Source: Chrysomallon squamiferum | Lineage: Eukaryota; Mollusca; Gastropoda; Neomphalida; Peltospiridae | Assembly: GCA_012295275.1 (NCBI GenBank) | Contig: CM022665.1 | Span: forward strand, 26,257,446 to 26,317,445 | Length of the DNA: 60,000 bases | Direction: 5' to 3' | Shown here: in pieces, positions 1 through 11,257 of the stretch | Layout: each line of letters starts with the position of its first letter | Numbering within the stretch: the stretch's first letter is position 1 | Translations under genes and position numbers: made by a program | The notes under the pieces: model-generated | What the model saw: the letters and a program-made list of their open reading frames with translations, nothing else | Told to the model about the DNA's origin: nothing | Database searches by the model: none

Positions 1-313
1 AAATGGTGGTTCTAAAAAACTTTTATTTGTTTGTAGTTTTTATAATTTCATATAATCTAAAGCAAATATTTTTAGAGTATTAAGACTAAAAGAAATTATT
101 ATAATAAAGAAACGTATCTGAGTTTTCTATTTTTAGTTGAAAAATAATAACTTAAACAATTTCATAATATAAAACAGAATGTTTTTAAAGTGTTTGATGT
201 TTATTTTTTATATCTATCAGAAGAATAATAACAATAGTTTTAACCTTATAGTTAATGAATATAGAAATAAAGAAAATAACAAATGAATTATGTATATGTA
301 TAATCGTAAATTC

Positions 314-340
314 TTTTTTTTTTTTTTTTTTTTTTTTTTT
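314..340. repeat. Poly(T) tract, 27 bp
   Basis: An uninterrupted run of T. It produces the poly-Lys and poly-Phe stretches of short ORFs on both strands here, which are therefore not genes. It could be the tail of an old retroposon, but no element body is recognisable beside it. Confidence 0.95.
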
Positions 341-1128
341 GTAAAGGAAAAAGTTCTTAACCTTATGATTGCACAAAAAAAGGAAAAGAAAAAACAGCAA
401 CAACAATTTTTTTTTATAAAAGACATAATCAACAAAAACAGTATGTGTTGCAGATATCTGAAAAATACAATGGCAGCTGTTCTGGCTTTTAATCTGATGA
501 TAAAAATGAATAAATAATAAAACAACAAAAACAGCATGTATGCATGTTGTATATTAATATAGCAACTAGCATGTGAAAAGCCTGTGAAAAACAAAAACAT
601 AGTTTGCTTTTATTATTATTTGATTTAATCATCTCTTCATTAACATATAGAACACATTGCCATTTATAGGAGAGAAATAAAAAGTAAGTCTGTGGAATCC
701 TTGGGCATGCATATTAATGAACAATACAAGCCTAAGATAATGGATATTACATGTACTTGTTGATGTCAGCATTGCATGATGAAGTTGCTGTGTTGTGTTG
801 GAATTTCAAAGTAATGATCAGTAGCATGCAATTTGCTTCTAATTAGTTACAGGTCATGATCTAATTGTTTCTTGCACTGTATACCTGCATCACATCACCT
901 GAATCATTATCCTGATATTTAGTAGTCACAATATATAATGATGATGATGATGATGGTGGTGATAATGATAATAATAAATATTCTAAAGCATATTCCCAAA
1001 TTTTAAGCTAGCATGTTTAATACATTAAAGAGACTTGCTTTTGGACATTTTCTAAATCAAACAGCAGAGTTGTAAACAGTACTAGTTTAATTTTAGAAAC
1101 AGAACTGCAAGAGCTTATCTTTTAAACA
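341..1128. other. AT-rich non-coding stretch
   Basis: No gene is seen. It holds an imperfect (ATG/ATA)n microsatellite at about 938-977 and otherwise unremarkable AT-rich DNA. No splice-bounded open segment or RNA gene stands out. Confidence 0.6.
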
Positions 1129-1174
1129 TTAATTAGCAATAATTTGATAAAAGTATAAGATTATTGCTAATTAA
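1129..1174. repeat. Perfect 14-bp inverted repeat (hairpin)
   Basis: The arms TTAATTAGCAATAA (1129-1142) and TTATTGCTAATTAA (1161-1174) are exact reverse complements separated by 18 nt. Each arm contains a homeodomain-type core (TAATTA/TAATTAG). It could be a cruciform, a paired homeodomain site or a chance palindrome in AT-rich sequence. The perfect match with an internal GC is what makes it notable. Confidence 0.7.
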
Positions 1175-1406
1175 CTTTTTTCTTCTTCAAATCCTCATAT
1201 GAAAAAACGTTGTACACTGAGCCGTGATTAGAATTTTTTTAACAATTTGTTAGACCAACTCATCTATACTTGTGAATGATCCATAACATAAACTGTTAGT
1301 CTAACCTTAACCCTCTAACCAGTCTACTTGAATTCTGCATCATGGAATGAATTGGGAGTCCAATGATTTGTTTTAAAACTAAAATAAACAAAGATATCAA
1401 AATACA

Positions 1407-1447
1407 TTTTTTTTTTTGTCTTTCCTTTTTCTTTTCTTTTCTTTCTT

Positions 1448-1478
<31 letters not shown>
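1407..1478. repeat. Polypyrimidine tract with 29-bp poly(T)
   Basis: A T run, then a CTTT/TTCC-rich segment, then a second long T run ending at 1478. It is a 72-bp strand-asymmetric pyrimidine tract. No splice acceptor follows closely. Confidence 0.9.
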
Positions 1479-1483
<5 letters not shown>

Positions 1484-1739
1484 CATATAAGTTATATAAC
1501 TGAAGGACTTTATTTTTAAAAAAATGTCATAAAAATTCCATGATAAAAAATTTATTTAGAACTGCTTCCCCAAATACTTGTAATAGCAGTTTTATTTTAT
1601 AATTTTTCAATGTTTTTACTTTCTAATAAATGTGATATGATCATGCACAGTTTAAAATTGGAATAAATAATTACTGAAACACCAAGTCTGCAATGTTTGC
1701 TCTTGTTTGGATAGAATCAGTTGTTAATTCCATGAACAA

Positions 1740-1855
1740 ACTATTTCATCTCTCCGAGCTGTGAGGCAGAATAATAAAAAGCTGTTATGGCTTCCCCAAA
1801 TAGCAGAAATAATTGTTTCTCTTTGCCCTTTGAAAGTGTAATAAATTTAACTGCA
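1740..1855. promoter_or_regulatory. Candidate conserved non-coding island
   Basis: GC and sequence complexity rise here compared with both flanks. The segment contains CCTTTGAA (TCF/LEF-like, about 1827-1834), AATAATTG and GTAATAAA (homeodomain-like). The call rests on composition and motif density only. There is no comparative evidence, so it may be ordinary intron sequence. Confidence 0.2.
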
Positions 1856-1909
1856 TTTTATTATGATTTTTTCCTTCACTGTTTTTTTTTGTTTGTTTTT
1901 TTCACTTAG

Positions 1910-1966
1910 GAAAAGAAAAAGGGTTTACTACAGAACATGAAAGAAATCATTCGTAAATTATGCTAG
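1910..1966 (+). CDS. Possible terminal exon (very tentative)
   Basis: A strong acceptor-like sequence (long T-rich tract then TTCACTTAG, AG at 1908-1909) precedes an open segment reading EKKKGLLQNMKEIIRKLC before a TAG at 1964-1966. It is basic and helix-prone, but only 18 codons long. All three frames stay open for about 10 codons or more, so the coding signal is weak. No partner exon or protein family is recognised. It may simply be a cryptic acceptor in T-rich intron sequence. Confidence 0.12.
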   Translation, partial: EKKKGLLQNMKEIIRKLC

Positions 1967-2372
1967 CAGTATCTGCCTATTTAAATGGAAATTATTTAGA
2001 TGACTGAAATATAAAATTGATTATAACTTTCATTTCATGAAAAAAGTAATATATTGCATTCAGATTATATACACATTAGAAAAGGTTGGAAAAACTGTTT
2101 AGTCTCTATAATAAATCTTAAATGGAAAGAAGAAAAAAAAATGTATTTCTTTAAATGTTTCAATATAGATCATTAATAAATGAACATGACTAGAATATGT
2201 TTCAAAAATCATTTTGTAATTTTATATTAATAATGTCAACTGTAAAAATTCACAATTCTATTTTCTTTCATATTTTTTGCAGTACAGTTTTAGTTCTCTT
2301 TTTCTTTTTAATATATCAAATATGGATCACGAAAACATGGAATCCATCATGAATCTTTCAGTGTTTGGTTAA

Positions 2373-4479
2373 CCAATGTTTTTTTTTAATATAATTACAA
2401 CTTGAAAGTTGTGCAACACAATAATGGTATTACCTCTCTTTTCTAAAAATCTGGATCTGCCTTTATTTTTCTGTTGTCATGATTCCATGTAAATAATGCA
2501 GAAAGTAAATAGAAAGCTATTTTAAATTTGAAATATTTTATAATTTTACAAAAAAAGAAAGACAAAAGGCAATACAACTCCCCCAAAATTAAGAACAAAA
2601 AAAATTGATACCAAAATATTAAGGAAAAAAAAAGAAAGAAGAAAATGTATTTGATTTGATTTTATATATTTTATTTATTGATTTTATATATTTATTTATT
2701 AGGTGCATACAAATGCCTTAGACTTTTTATGATTTATTTATTTATTTATTTATCATTACTATTATTTTTTCTTGATAATAAAATTCATTGATCCTCAACA
2801 AAATGCACATTATTATAAGGTGCCACTCAATGCATTTCTGTATTCACATGTAAAATATCATGTTAAGTCCCTTATGTACCAACATAACATGTATACCTAT
2901 GTATTACTCTATCATGTGTATTATAATATTTATGAACTGCATAATTATGTTACAGGATTGATTGATACTACTCTGACATGCTGTATTCTAGAAACGACAA
3001 TGATTCAGCTTTTGTCATTAATTTAATATGGCATTCAATTTCAGACTGTATATTAGGTAATATTTTGCAGCTTGAATGGTGTTATGAATGTACTCAAATT
3101 AAGGAAATGCATTAGATATGTTTAACAGTACTTACACTAAAGTGAACCAGGGTTTCATAATTACAGATATTTTCTGTTATAAAATTAATATATTTTGCAA
3201 GACTTGTAATGAATGCCAGTTAGTATAAATAGATTCAAAATTTTATAAATGATTTTATGTCATTCCAAAAAATATTAGAGAAAACAAAAAAATAAATAAA
3301 ATTAAAATTACAGCAAAATAAATGAAATAATTAAATTAAGTAATTAAGTAAAATTGAAAATTAAAAAGAAAACAAAGTTTAGACAAATGTTTAGTTATAT
3401 TTATATATCTAAGTCAAATACAAATGAAAAACATTTAAAAAAAAAACCAAAAGAAAACAACAGAAAAAATCCAATAACAAATAAATAAATGAAAAACACC
3501 AACTTACTTAGATGTTTTAACACAAATAAGTCTTATTATGCTCTTTATTAGACAGTTTTAAAACATTTAATGTATAGGTATAAAAAATATAATTTTTTTC
3601 TTTATTATATTCAGGTGGAATCTCATGACAACCTAAACTGTTCTTTTATGAATTATTTCTTCCACAATACCCACTTTTATGTATGTGTCTGTCAGTAGAT
3701 TGTTTGACTGAATCCAAGTCATAAACCAGCCAACAGAGAACACTTTCTACACATCAGTTGTATATTCCCAAGAGAGCATTCAAACTTCCTCCTTCAGATC
3801 TGGCTCATTTCAGTCTGACAAATGCTCTCACAAGGTAATGGCTCACAGTCCATTTAATGTGCTTTTCCAACTCTCTTCTTTATATATTTTTTTACCTTCT
3901 TCTGTTTTTCATGTCTGCCAGGTATTTTTTTTTAAATGGTTTTCTCTTCCATTTTCATTGCAATTTATTTAAATTTCTCAATGGCTAAATTGAAAGTTTT
4001 ACCATTTTATTTGATGGCTGTTCATAAAAATTGTTACACAATTGCTTCTTTAAGTTTTCATTATGTTGTATAGGTTGCTTTGATGAAAAAGCTGTTTTTT
4101 AATATAGAAGGGTACCCCATGGATTTAAGTGTTTGATAAAAGATAAAACAAGATTGTTATACATCAGGACTAAATGTCTGATTGTCTTATAAACCTAGAT
4201 ACGTGACAAGATCAGATTTTCATTGTAAATGTTTTTGAAAATATATCAGATATCTTCTAATTCATGTATATATTGATTTAGCATGCATGGCATTCAACAA
4301 TCTTTTCAAACATGTATATAATGTATAACAAACATGCAATATATTGATCTATTTAGCAAATATCTTTACATGTTACTGAAGTATTATTTATTTTTATTTT
4401 TCTTACTTCTGAATGTTACAGTATTCTAAATGTTGTTATAGTTATTTTTTTTTTTAAAGTAAACCTGTTTGTTTTTATA
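2373..4479. other. AT-rich non-coding stretch
   Basis: No gene is seen. It holds an (ATTT)n microsatellite at about 2732-2753, an A-rich low-complexity segment at about 3270-3490, and an 84-codon ORF at 2772-3026 with ordinary AT-rich composition and no recognisable domain. The 3600-3850 segment is slightly richer in GC but carries no clear signal. Confidence 0.6.
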
Positions 4480-4893
4480 AATTATTATTATTATATCATG
4501 ACTACCAATATTACCATATACTTTGTTTTTTTACTATTACCATTAGTATATAGTACTCTTTAGTAATAATAGTGGTAATAGTAGTACTTTGTAATGCTAT
4601 TATTACTAACTGCTATGAGTTCTGCTACTATTAACATTACTAATATTATTAATTAATTCTACTACTCTCATTAATAAGAACTGTTACTATTATTAACATT
4701 ACTAATTACCATTACTTATACTACTCTCACTATTACCACTGTTACTATGACTAACTACTTTTACATCTACTACTATCATTACTATAGACTAGTACTATTA
4801 TTAGTACTAAAATGAGTGACTAATATTGCTGCTGCTGCTAAGATTACTACTATCATTAGTAATATTATTACTCAGATTATCAACAACAGATTA
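4480..4893. repeat. Imperfect ATT/ACT trinucleotide array
   Basis: About 400 bp of ATT, ACT, ATC and GCT triplets with frequent one-base slips, such as TTACTATTA and TGCTGCTGCTAAG. It is a decayed trinucleotide microsatellite of the same general class as the arrays near 13.2-13.45 kb and 56.8-57.3 kb. Confidence 0.85.
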
Positions 4894-5380
4894 TTAATAA
4901 AAAAAATAAAAAAAATGTATGACATTTATGCATTTCTTCTCTTATTTATAAAATAAACAATCACTTTGGAATACAGACTGCTTAAAGCTTAAAGAATAAA
5001 AAACAAATTAAATTTTTATTTTTATTATAATCACTGATGTGATTGCTCTAGCATATGCAGGAATTAATTTACTTGTATTATTGTTGTTATTTTTATAACC
5101 TTAATTCATGGTATAATAGCAGACTAGTAATTATATATCTATTTTTAAAAAACCCCACAAAAAACAACAACACAAAAGAGTCAGTGCATTAAATGCTGAA
5201 CTATTTGATATTCTTGCTTTTGTTAAATGATTATGTTATAATGTTTAATAGAGAAATATGTTTAAAGCTGATAGTAAAAATATATTACCAGTATCATAGA
5301 ACAACAGATGTGCAGTTTAAAGATTGATCTTTTAAAATCTCTGATTTATTCCTTTTAAGATAAAAACACCAATATTCTGT

Positions 5381-5620
5381 TTGAAACTGATTCCAGTCAC
5401 TGATATCTATATGATATTCTGCTGTATTATTAATTCCATCACATTACATGGAGAACCACAACCCTCTGATTATACAAGATTTGAGAGAATCATGGAAATT
5501 GCAGTGGGACTGAACATGTATTCTGGAGTAATGCTGCTAATTAATTGCTCACTGTGTGGCAACAGATAATTGATATTGCAAGGCAGGAAATTAAATCGTG
5601 GTTTAATCAGACTTAGAATC
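5381..5620. promoter_or_regulatory. Candidate conserved island with a 62-aa ORF
   Basis: A 62-codon + strand ORF lies at 5381-5569. Its later part (EPQPSDYTRFERIMEIAVGL) has balanced composition for this region. Immediately downstream are GCTAATTAATTG (5535-5546), ATTAAATC (5590-5597) and TTTAATCAG (about 5601-5609), a cluster of homeodomain-type sites. An AG at the end of GATTCCAG could act as an acceptor, but there is no matching donor. I favour a regulatory or conserved non-coding element over a gene, without comparative proof. Confidence 0.22.
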
Positions 5621-6072
5621 AAATTATTTCACTATTGCATTCCTGGCTTAGAGGTTCATAACGTGCAACATATCTTATGCAAGTACAAGAATTAATCTGA
5701 GATGCAGCAATAAACAAAAAGGTTCTCGGGTCAAGAAATAGTTCATTCAGATTTCAGTCAAAGGTAAAATTGCCTCAAGAAAAAAATGATGTTAATCCCT
5801 TTAGGATCTCAAATACGAAAATTAATTAAAAAAACATTAAAATATATATAATGTTAGAAATATATTTTGTTAATTAAAACTGTGGTTATCTACCATTTGG
5901 TAGAAGACAATGAAATCATAACTAAAACATACAGTAAACATACAAACATTTTATTTTTAATACAAGATCATCATATGCATATTTAAAAAAAAAAACATTC
6001 AGTTAAATACAATACAAAAATGTATGTATGTACTTAAGTGAATATTGTTAAAACAGAAAAGTTATTATATAA

Positions 6073-6108
6073 ACACACACACACACACACACATGGAAAC
6101 CATTATTA

Positions 6109-6148
<40 letters not shown>

Positions 6149-6149
6149 T
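6073..6149. repeat. (AC)n then (ATT)n microsatellites
   Basis: A short AC run at 6073-6093 is followed by a near-perfect ATT run at about 6110-6149. Confidence 0.93.
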
Positions 6150-6224
6150 AAATACAATAAAAGCTCAGGAAAACCACTTTATATTAATGAAAAACTGACA
6201 TAAGAGCTTAAATAAATGTCTTAT

Positions 6225-6339
6225 AACAACAGCAGCATCAACAATAACTACTACTACTGCAACTGCTATTACCGCTGCCTCTTCTAATACTTACTGCTAC
6301 TACATTTACTACTACTACTATTATTAATAATGATGATGA
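6225..6339. repeat. Imperfect CAG/ACT trinucleotide repeat
   Basis: A mixed run of CAGCAGCATCAAC, ACTACTACTGC and ACTACTACTATT triplets that ends in GATGATGAA. Confidence 0.8.
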
Positions 6340-6379
6340 ATAAGTAACCTATGAAGCCTTGCCAGCTTTCTTCTTTCTG

Positions 6380-6680
6380 AATACTGTTTTATAGGTAATG
6401 TCACAAACTGACATCAGCTTTTATGTGAGTATTCAAACAATGTATAATTCACACCTGACATCATTGTACAGAAACAAGGTATGCTGTTTGCTGTTAAAAT
6501 CACTGACTTTTGGCAGTTGCTTTAAACCAGCCGTGGCACCAACGTCACAGATTTAGGAATTCCCTGCCAGCGTTTGTTTGCATGATGCATCTGGACAGGA
6601 GGACACCTGTTTAGTGTGGTGGAATGTACAGAACAGAATACGCAGCAGCATCAACATGCTGGTGAATGGCAAAGAATGTT
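6380..6680. promoter_or_regulatory. Candidate conserved non-coding island
   Basis: About 300 bp of clearly higher GC and complexity than the flanks, with several CpGs (around CCAGCCGTGG, CAACGTCACAG and CCAGCGTTTG). The CRE/AP-1-like AACGTCACAG is at about 6541-6550. It is bounded by trinucleotide repeats. No ORF or splice-bounded exon is seen. It may be an enhancer-like element inside a repeat-rich desert. Confidence 0.25.
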
Positions 6681-6701
6681 AGATTTTTAAATTTCTATTT
6701 T

Positions 6702-6740
6702 ATTTTATTATTATTATTATTATTATTTTTTTTTTTTTTA
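6702..6740. repeat. (ATT)n plus poly(T)
   Basis: TATTTTATT passes into an ATT run and ends in a T run. It lies some 70 bp from a SINE 3' fragment in minus orientation. Confidence 0.9.
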
Positions 6741-6809
6741 CATTTTAGGAAGAACTGATAGACTGTTTAACAGACACAAGAACTGTTTAAAAATGAATTA
6801 ATAAATATT

Positions 6810-6878
6810 TGTTTAACAAAAGTTCATCACATTAATATTAAAAGTTATTAGACATCAAACATGTTTGTTTTGTTTGGA
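6810..6878 (-). mobile_element. 3' fragment of mollusc V-SINE (RUDI-like)
   Basis: TTTGTTTAAC begins the segment, followed by TCATCACATTAATATT and GACATCAAACAT. In reverse complement these fit, in order, the 3' end of the tRNA-derived SINE common in mollusc genomes: a TTTGACATCCAATAG-like block, a TGATTAATAAATCA-like block and the GTTAAACAAA tail, as recalled from memory. The 5' part is not recognisable. It is old and diverged. Confidence 0.45.
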
Positions 6879-7199
6879 TTTTTATTTTATTTTATTTTTT
6901 ATCAATATCTCAATAAAATAATATAAAAAGTTAGTAATTATTGTGAAACGTTTTTTCTGTGATTTTTTTGTTTTTTTTGTTTTTTTGTTTTTATAATATG
7001 TTTTTAATGTAATGGTGACATCTGATTAAAGATACTACTACTACTTCATAGATGTCTAAAAGCAAAGAACCTTTTAACTATCATGTAAAAAGAACACTGC
7101 AGGTTAGACCTCGAAAATAACCTACCAAACATACCAAATAGGACTGTTACTTGATTATTTATACTTTAGAGGTAACTGCCAGAATGGGTTGCATAAATA

Positions 7200-7581
7200 C
7201 AAGTATTAAATAATAGAAAATTATAATAATACTAAAACGAAATATGACAATGATAATAATAATGAATATAATAAAACCAAACATTTTGTTCTGAAAATAA
7301 TGGTTTTGTCTTGAAATTAATCCATTTATAACAACAGTGACCACAGCAACAGTAATAATAATGATAACAATAATTGTATGAAATGAATGATTAAACCAAA
7401 CAATTTTGTTCTCAGAATATTGGTTTTATCTTGAAATATTATTAACAATAACAACAACAATGATAAAAAAAAATAATAATAATAAAAGAAAATATATGTA
7501 TATGTATTTATAACAATTATGATAATAGTTACCAAATAAACTATTAAACCAATCTCTTCTTCTTCTCTCTCTCTCTCTCTC
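7200..7581. repeat. ATAAT-rich low complexity with (TC)n
   Basis: AATAAT/ATAATG-rich sequence with two related blocks, each pairing an ACATTTTGTTCTGAAAATA-like motif with a TGGTTTTRTCTTGAAAT-like motif (about 7280-7325 and 7400-7440, roughly 120 bp apart). It ends in a short (TC)n at 7564-7580. All ORFs here are products of this repeat. Confidence 0.6.
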
Positions 7582-7639
7582 AAAATAAAGTTCTGTCTTA
7601 AAATAAAACAATTTAATTATTGAAAACCTTCTATCATGC

Positions 7640-8640
7640 AGATTTATATGTTACACGTGACTGGTGAATAATTCTTTTTGATATTCAAGCTGGTAAAGAT
7701 TGACCTGACAACAAAACTTAGGCTGTATCCAGAGGTAACCTGATAATTATATCTACCAGCGTGCTTGCTGTGGTCACACAGACATAACTCGGTGAAAATT
7801 AACTATCTGGAAATTACCTGTCTGAAAACAGCCATTGTGACATACTGCATCATTGTCCCCTGATAATAAACATTAGTGATACATCAGAATGCATCTTGCT
7901 TTTTTGTACCGCAGCATTGTAAATGTTTAATTATGTAACTAGCAAAGATAAAAATACAAAAGAAGCAAATGCTGATTGTAATGAAGCAGGATTAATTTAG
8001 GTGCTGCATGTCATTGTGAATAATTTAAAAACAAGCCAAATCTCTTGAAGCATGGAATAATAATTGTTATTTGTTTTTTGTAAGATGCAAGAAAGGGTTT
8101 TATTTGCTGAACTGCTTTTAATACGGTTGGAATAGTTTGAAAATGTATTATTTAAAAAGTAAATATTGGATCGTATTTTGCTGTATTTGTTTTTATTTAT
8201 TTTGTTATGGTTTTTGGTAAAAAGAGTTTGTTTTTATTATTCTAATTTATTTATTTATTTATTTTTGTTCTTTTGTTTTTGTTGTTATTGTTGTTTAAAA
8301 TTTATTTTACTTTTGGAATAAAATTGGAGATAAAAACCACACTGCATCATTGTGTATATCCAAATCATTGTGTTATATTCCTTTAAACTGGAAGAGAAAA
8401 GTGTTTTTTAATATACGTATTTATTTATTTTATTTAATACTGAAGAAAAATAGTTCATATTTCATAACACAGTACTTTGATGTTACATTCAGTAGTGTTC
8501 TATAAACTGGGTTTTCTTATCTTTAACATAATAATCTTCTGCAAGCTATTTTTCTTTTACAGTGTTCAAATTTAAAGAACAGTTACAAATGACAACCAAC
8601 AATAAGCTAATTCTGATAGAAAAGGAACATTCTGGATGGA
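7640..8640. other. Non-coding stretch with a moderate-GC core
   Basis: No gene is seen. The 7730-7930 part is richer in GC than its surroundings (GTGCTTGCTGTGGTCACAC and so on) and could be regulatory. The remainder is T-rich with ATTT and GTTTTT low complexity (about 8150-8310). Confidence 0.5.
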
Positions 8641-8643
8641 ATC

Positions 8644-8703
8644 TTTTTTTTTTTTTTTTTTTTTTGGTATTTCCAAATTGTTATCTTTTTTTTTTTTTTT
8701 TTT
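8644..8703. repeat. Two poly(T) tracts
   Basis: T22 at 8644-8665 and T18 at 8686-8703, separated by 20 bp. The following segment (8710-8800) is of moderate complexity and carries no gene. Confidence 0.93.
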
Positions 8704-9158
8704 GTTTCCCCATCTGATTTAGCTGTGTGATAGCCATTGGTTGAAGATGTATGTGAAAGCTGGAAATGTTGCTGTCAAATCTGTTTGATTAAACTGAAAA
8801 AAGAAAATCAAAATTCAGTCAAAAATGAATTGGATTTCACACTAAAAATGGTTTCTGTGTATTTTCACTGGAGCTACTCACTGTCCAAGAATAATTTTTA
8901 TTGATAGTGGATTCCAGAATTATTATCAAACAAATAAACAGTTGTACCTTCTGTTGTAAATATTTGTGTGTACAAGGTTTTTATGATGTCATGTACACCA
9001 ACTGTAGATATTCTGTATGCTGGAAAAATGCCATGTATACATTTCTGTTTTATTTGTGAAGATTAAATATTACAACTTTCTCTAATTTCAATCATTTTCA
9101 AAAACATTTGATAATGTTTTTGTGTAAACATGTGTACATTGGCACATTCTTACAATCC

Positions 9159-9250
9159 TATCTATCTATCTATCTATCTATCTATATATACATATGTGTG
9201 AATATATATATGTACACATATATATGGATATATATATATGTATGTATGTA

Positions 9251-9289
<39 letters not shown>

Positions 9290-9290
9290 T
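9159..9290. repeat. Compound TATC / TA / TATG / TG microsatellite
   Basis: (TATC)n passes into TATATACATA motifs, then (TATG)n, (TG)n and a TGTATG alternation. It encodes the Tyr/Ile/Cys/Val-rich 69-codon ORF on the + strand, which is spurious. Confidence 0.95.
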
Positions 9291-9299
9291 TACACATGC

Positions 9300-11187
9300 A
9301 AGAATTATATTAAATAAATGCTGATTTTCAAATAATAACTGATAGCGTTAGTAGCTGTCAGTGACAGTTATTCTGAACTGATTTTCAAAGTTTATTTAAA
9401 CAAATTTCATCATTTTATCTACAGATTCCATACATTTAGTTTCTATCTTGGGCAGAATGCTGTCAGAATAAGACTGGCTAAAATTAATGTACCCACACTC
9501 ACATCAGTAATACAATGTATGCAACAAAAACAAACACATCATGTTCAAAAACAAAATTATTTATCTTGTTATATTTTTCTAGTTTCTAAATATATAAATC
9601 CCAGTATTCAGCTGTACTTATGGGTGTAAGAAAAAGAAACATCAGTAGTTTCTGGTTAAGACTTGAGTTTTTGATTAGTTTTCCACATACAGAATACAGA
9701 TAAATCTGCCACAAAGATCATACATCTTGTATAACAACCCTTCACTTATGAAACATTACCATTTTTCATTTTGTGTGTATTTATTCTGCAAGGTCATATA
9801 TTTTACAGTACAATTAAACCTGCAACATGAAACATTGTATATGACTGTTGTTTTATAATAAAAATCAGACTAAAGGTGATTTCCCATCCTTTCTTTCTAA
9901 ATAAACAAAAATATTTCACTAGCTGTAGCTGTATGTTTTCGTATTTTCTGTTTGAAGTAGTAACAAAAAGACCTACCACGATATTTTGAAAATATTTTTC
10001 CAATTTCCACTGAGAATAAATAAACTATTTGTAAAACCAATGACAACAGCAGTAATAATAATAATAATAATAATAATAGTAGTAGTAACAGATACTAAAT
10101 GATAGATGGTAAAAATGTATTTGTACTCATTATAATAACAGAAAAAACACCTAACATCTACAAAAAATATGCATGTGATTCACAGTGGAATATTTTAAAA
10201 GTATTTTCCAGTATTTCTAGATATATTACAGAAAATTAATAACTTGTAAATATAGTGACAGTTGGTTTTAGTTATGTTTTCTTTTGTTTTAATGAATTTA
10301 TAATATCCCTGAAATAAAGAAACTAAATTTGACAGTATTTACAAAATGAATGTAAAACACAGAATGATACTGAAGATGTATCATTGCTATATTATACACA
10401 GGTGCCTTGCACTTCCAGTACAAGTTAATAATATCTTTATCCATACGTACTTAATTATTTTATACAGAAGGTAATATTCATATTGTGGTTGATTGTCAGC
10501 ATTATAGTATACTGAGAGGTTTCCACATTTCTATCTATGAAAATTCATTGCAAAATGTATTATGGTTTTATAACAAGAGAAAATACAAATATATTATTTA
10601 ATACAAGTCTTTATCTCCATAATGTGTTTGAAATGTAAAATACAATTAGAAAAAAAAGAAGAAAATTCTATACATATGTTTTACATTCTATGCAAATAAC
10701 AAATACATATATATTCTAAATATATTAAACCTTCAGATTATATATTATCAGCTTTAGTCTTTATACTGAACAAATCAGTTTATTTTTCCTATATGAATTG
10801 TATCAGTAAATTTTAAACAGTTATTTGTATTTTACAATACCCATGAGTGAAGCTGAAGGCTGGACCTGCTTGTTAGTGTTAACAGTAACAGCAGACAGAC
10901 TTTCATGACTGTTAACCAAAAGACTGGACAGTGGTCAGCCACATTGCTAATTATAGGTGAGGATGGATAGACTGATGAGAGAAGCTGGACCATTTGGTGT
11001 TTATTGCTGACCAAGTGCTGACCATTAGGAACATCTCTTTAAGTGTATTTTTTATGGCTTTTTGGTGTAAAATGAATTTACTGACAGACAGATTTCTGGT
11101 CAAGTTGTTGATATGTGAATACACAGCTTACTGACAAGCTTTCTGTTTTGAAAATAATTTGAAATTTTTAGATTCTTAAATTATTTG

Positions 11188-11190
<3 letters not shown>
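9300..11190. other. AT-rich non-coding stretch
   Basis: No gene is seen. It contains an (AAT)n/(AGT)n microsatellite at 10051-10087. ORFs of 60-66 codons on the minus strand (9803-10003 and 10832-11014) have no recognisable domain and no splice context, and are taken as chance. Confidence 0.6.

Positions 11191-11247
<57 letters not shown>
11191..11247. repeat. (CT)28 microsatellite
   Basis: An uninterrupted 57-bp CT run followed by a short TA run and a T run. Mirror symmetry makes it a potential triplex-forming tract. Confidence 0.97.

Positions 11248-11249
<2 letters not shown>

Positions 11250-11257
<8 letters not shown>

Noticed and set aside
2283-2372. 29-codon open segment after TTTTTTGCAG
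   Set aside because: T-rich acceptor-like sites are frequent here and the peptide shows no coding bias.
9108-9317. 69-codon Cys/Met/Tyr-rich ORF
   Set aside because: Encoded by the TATC/TATG/TG compound microsatellite.
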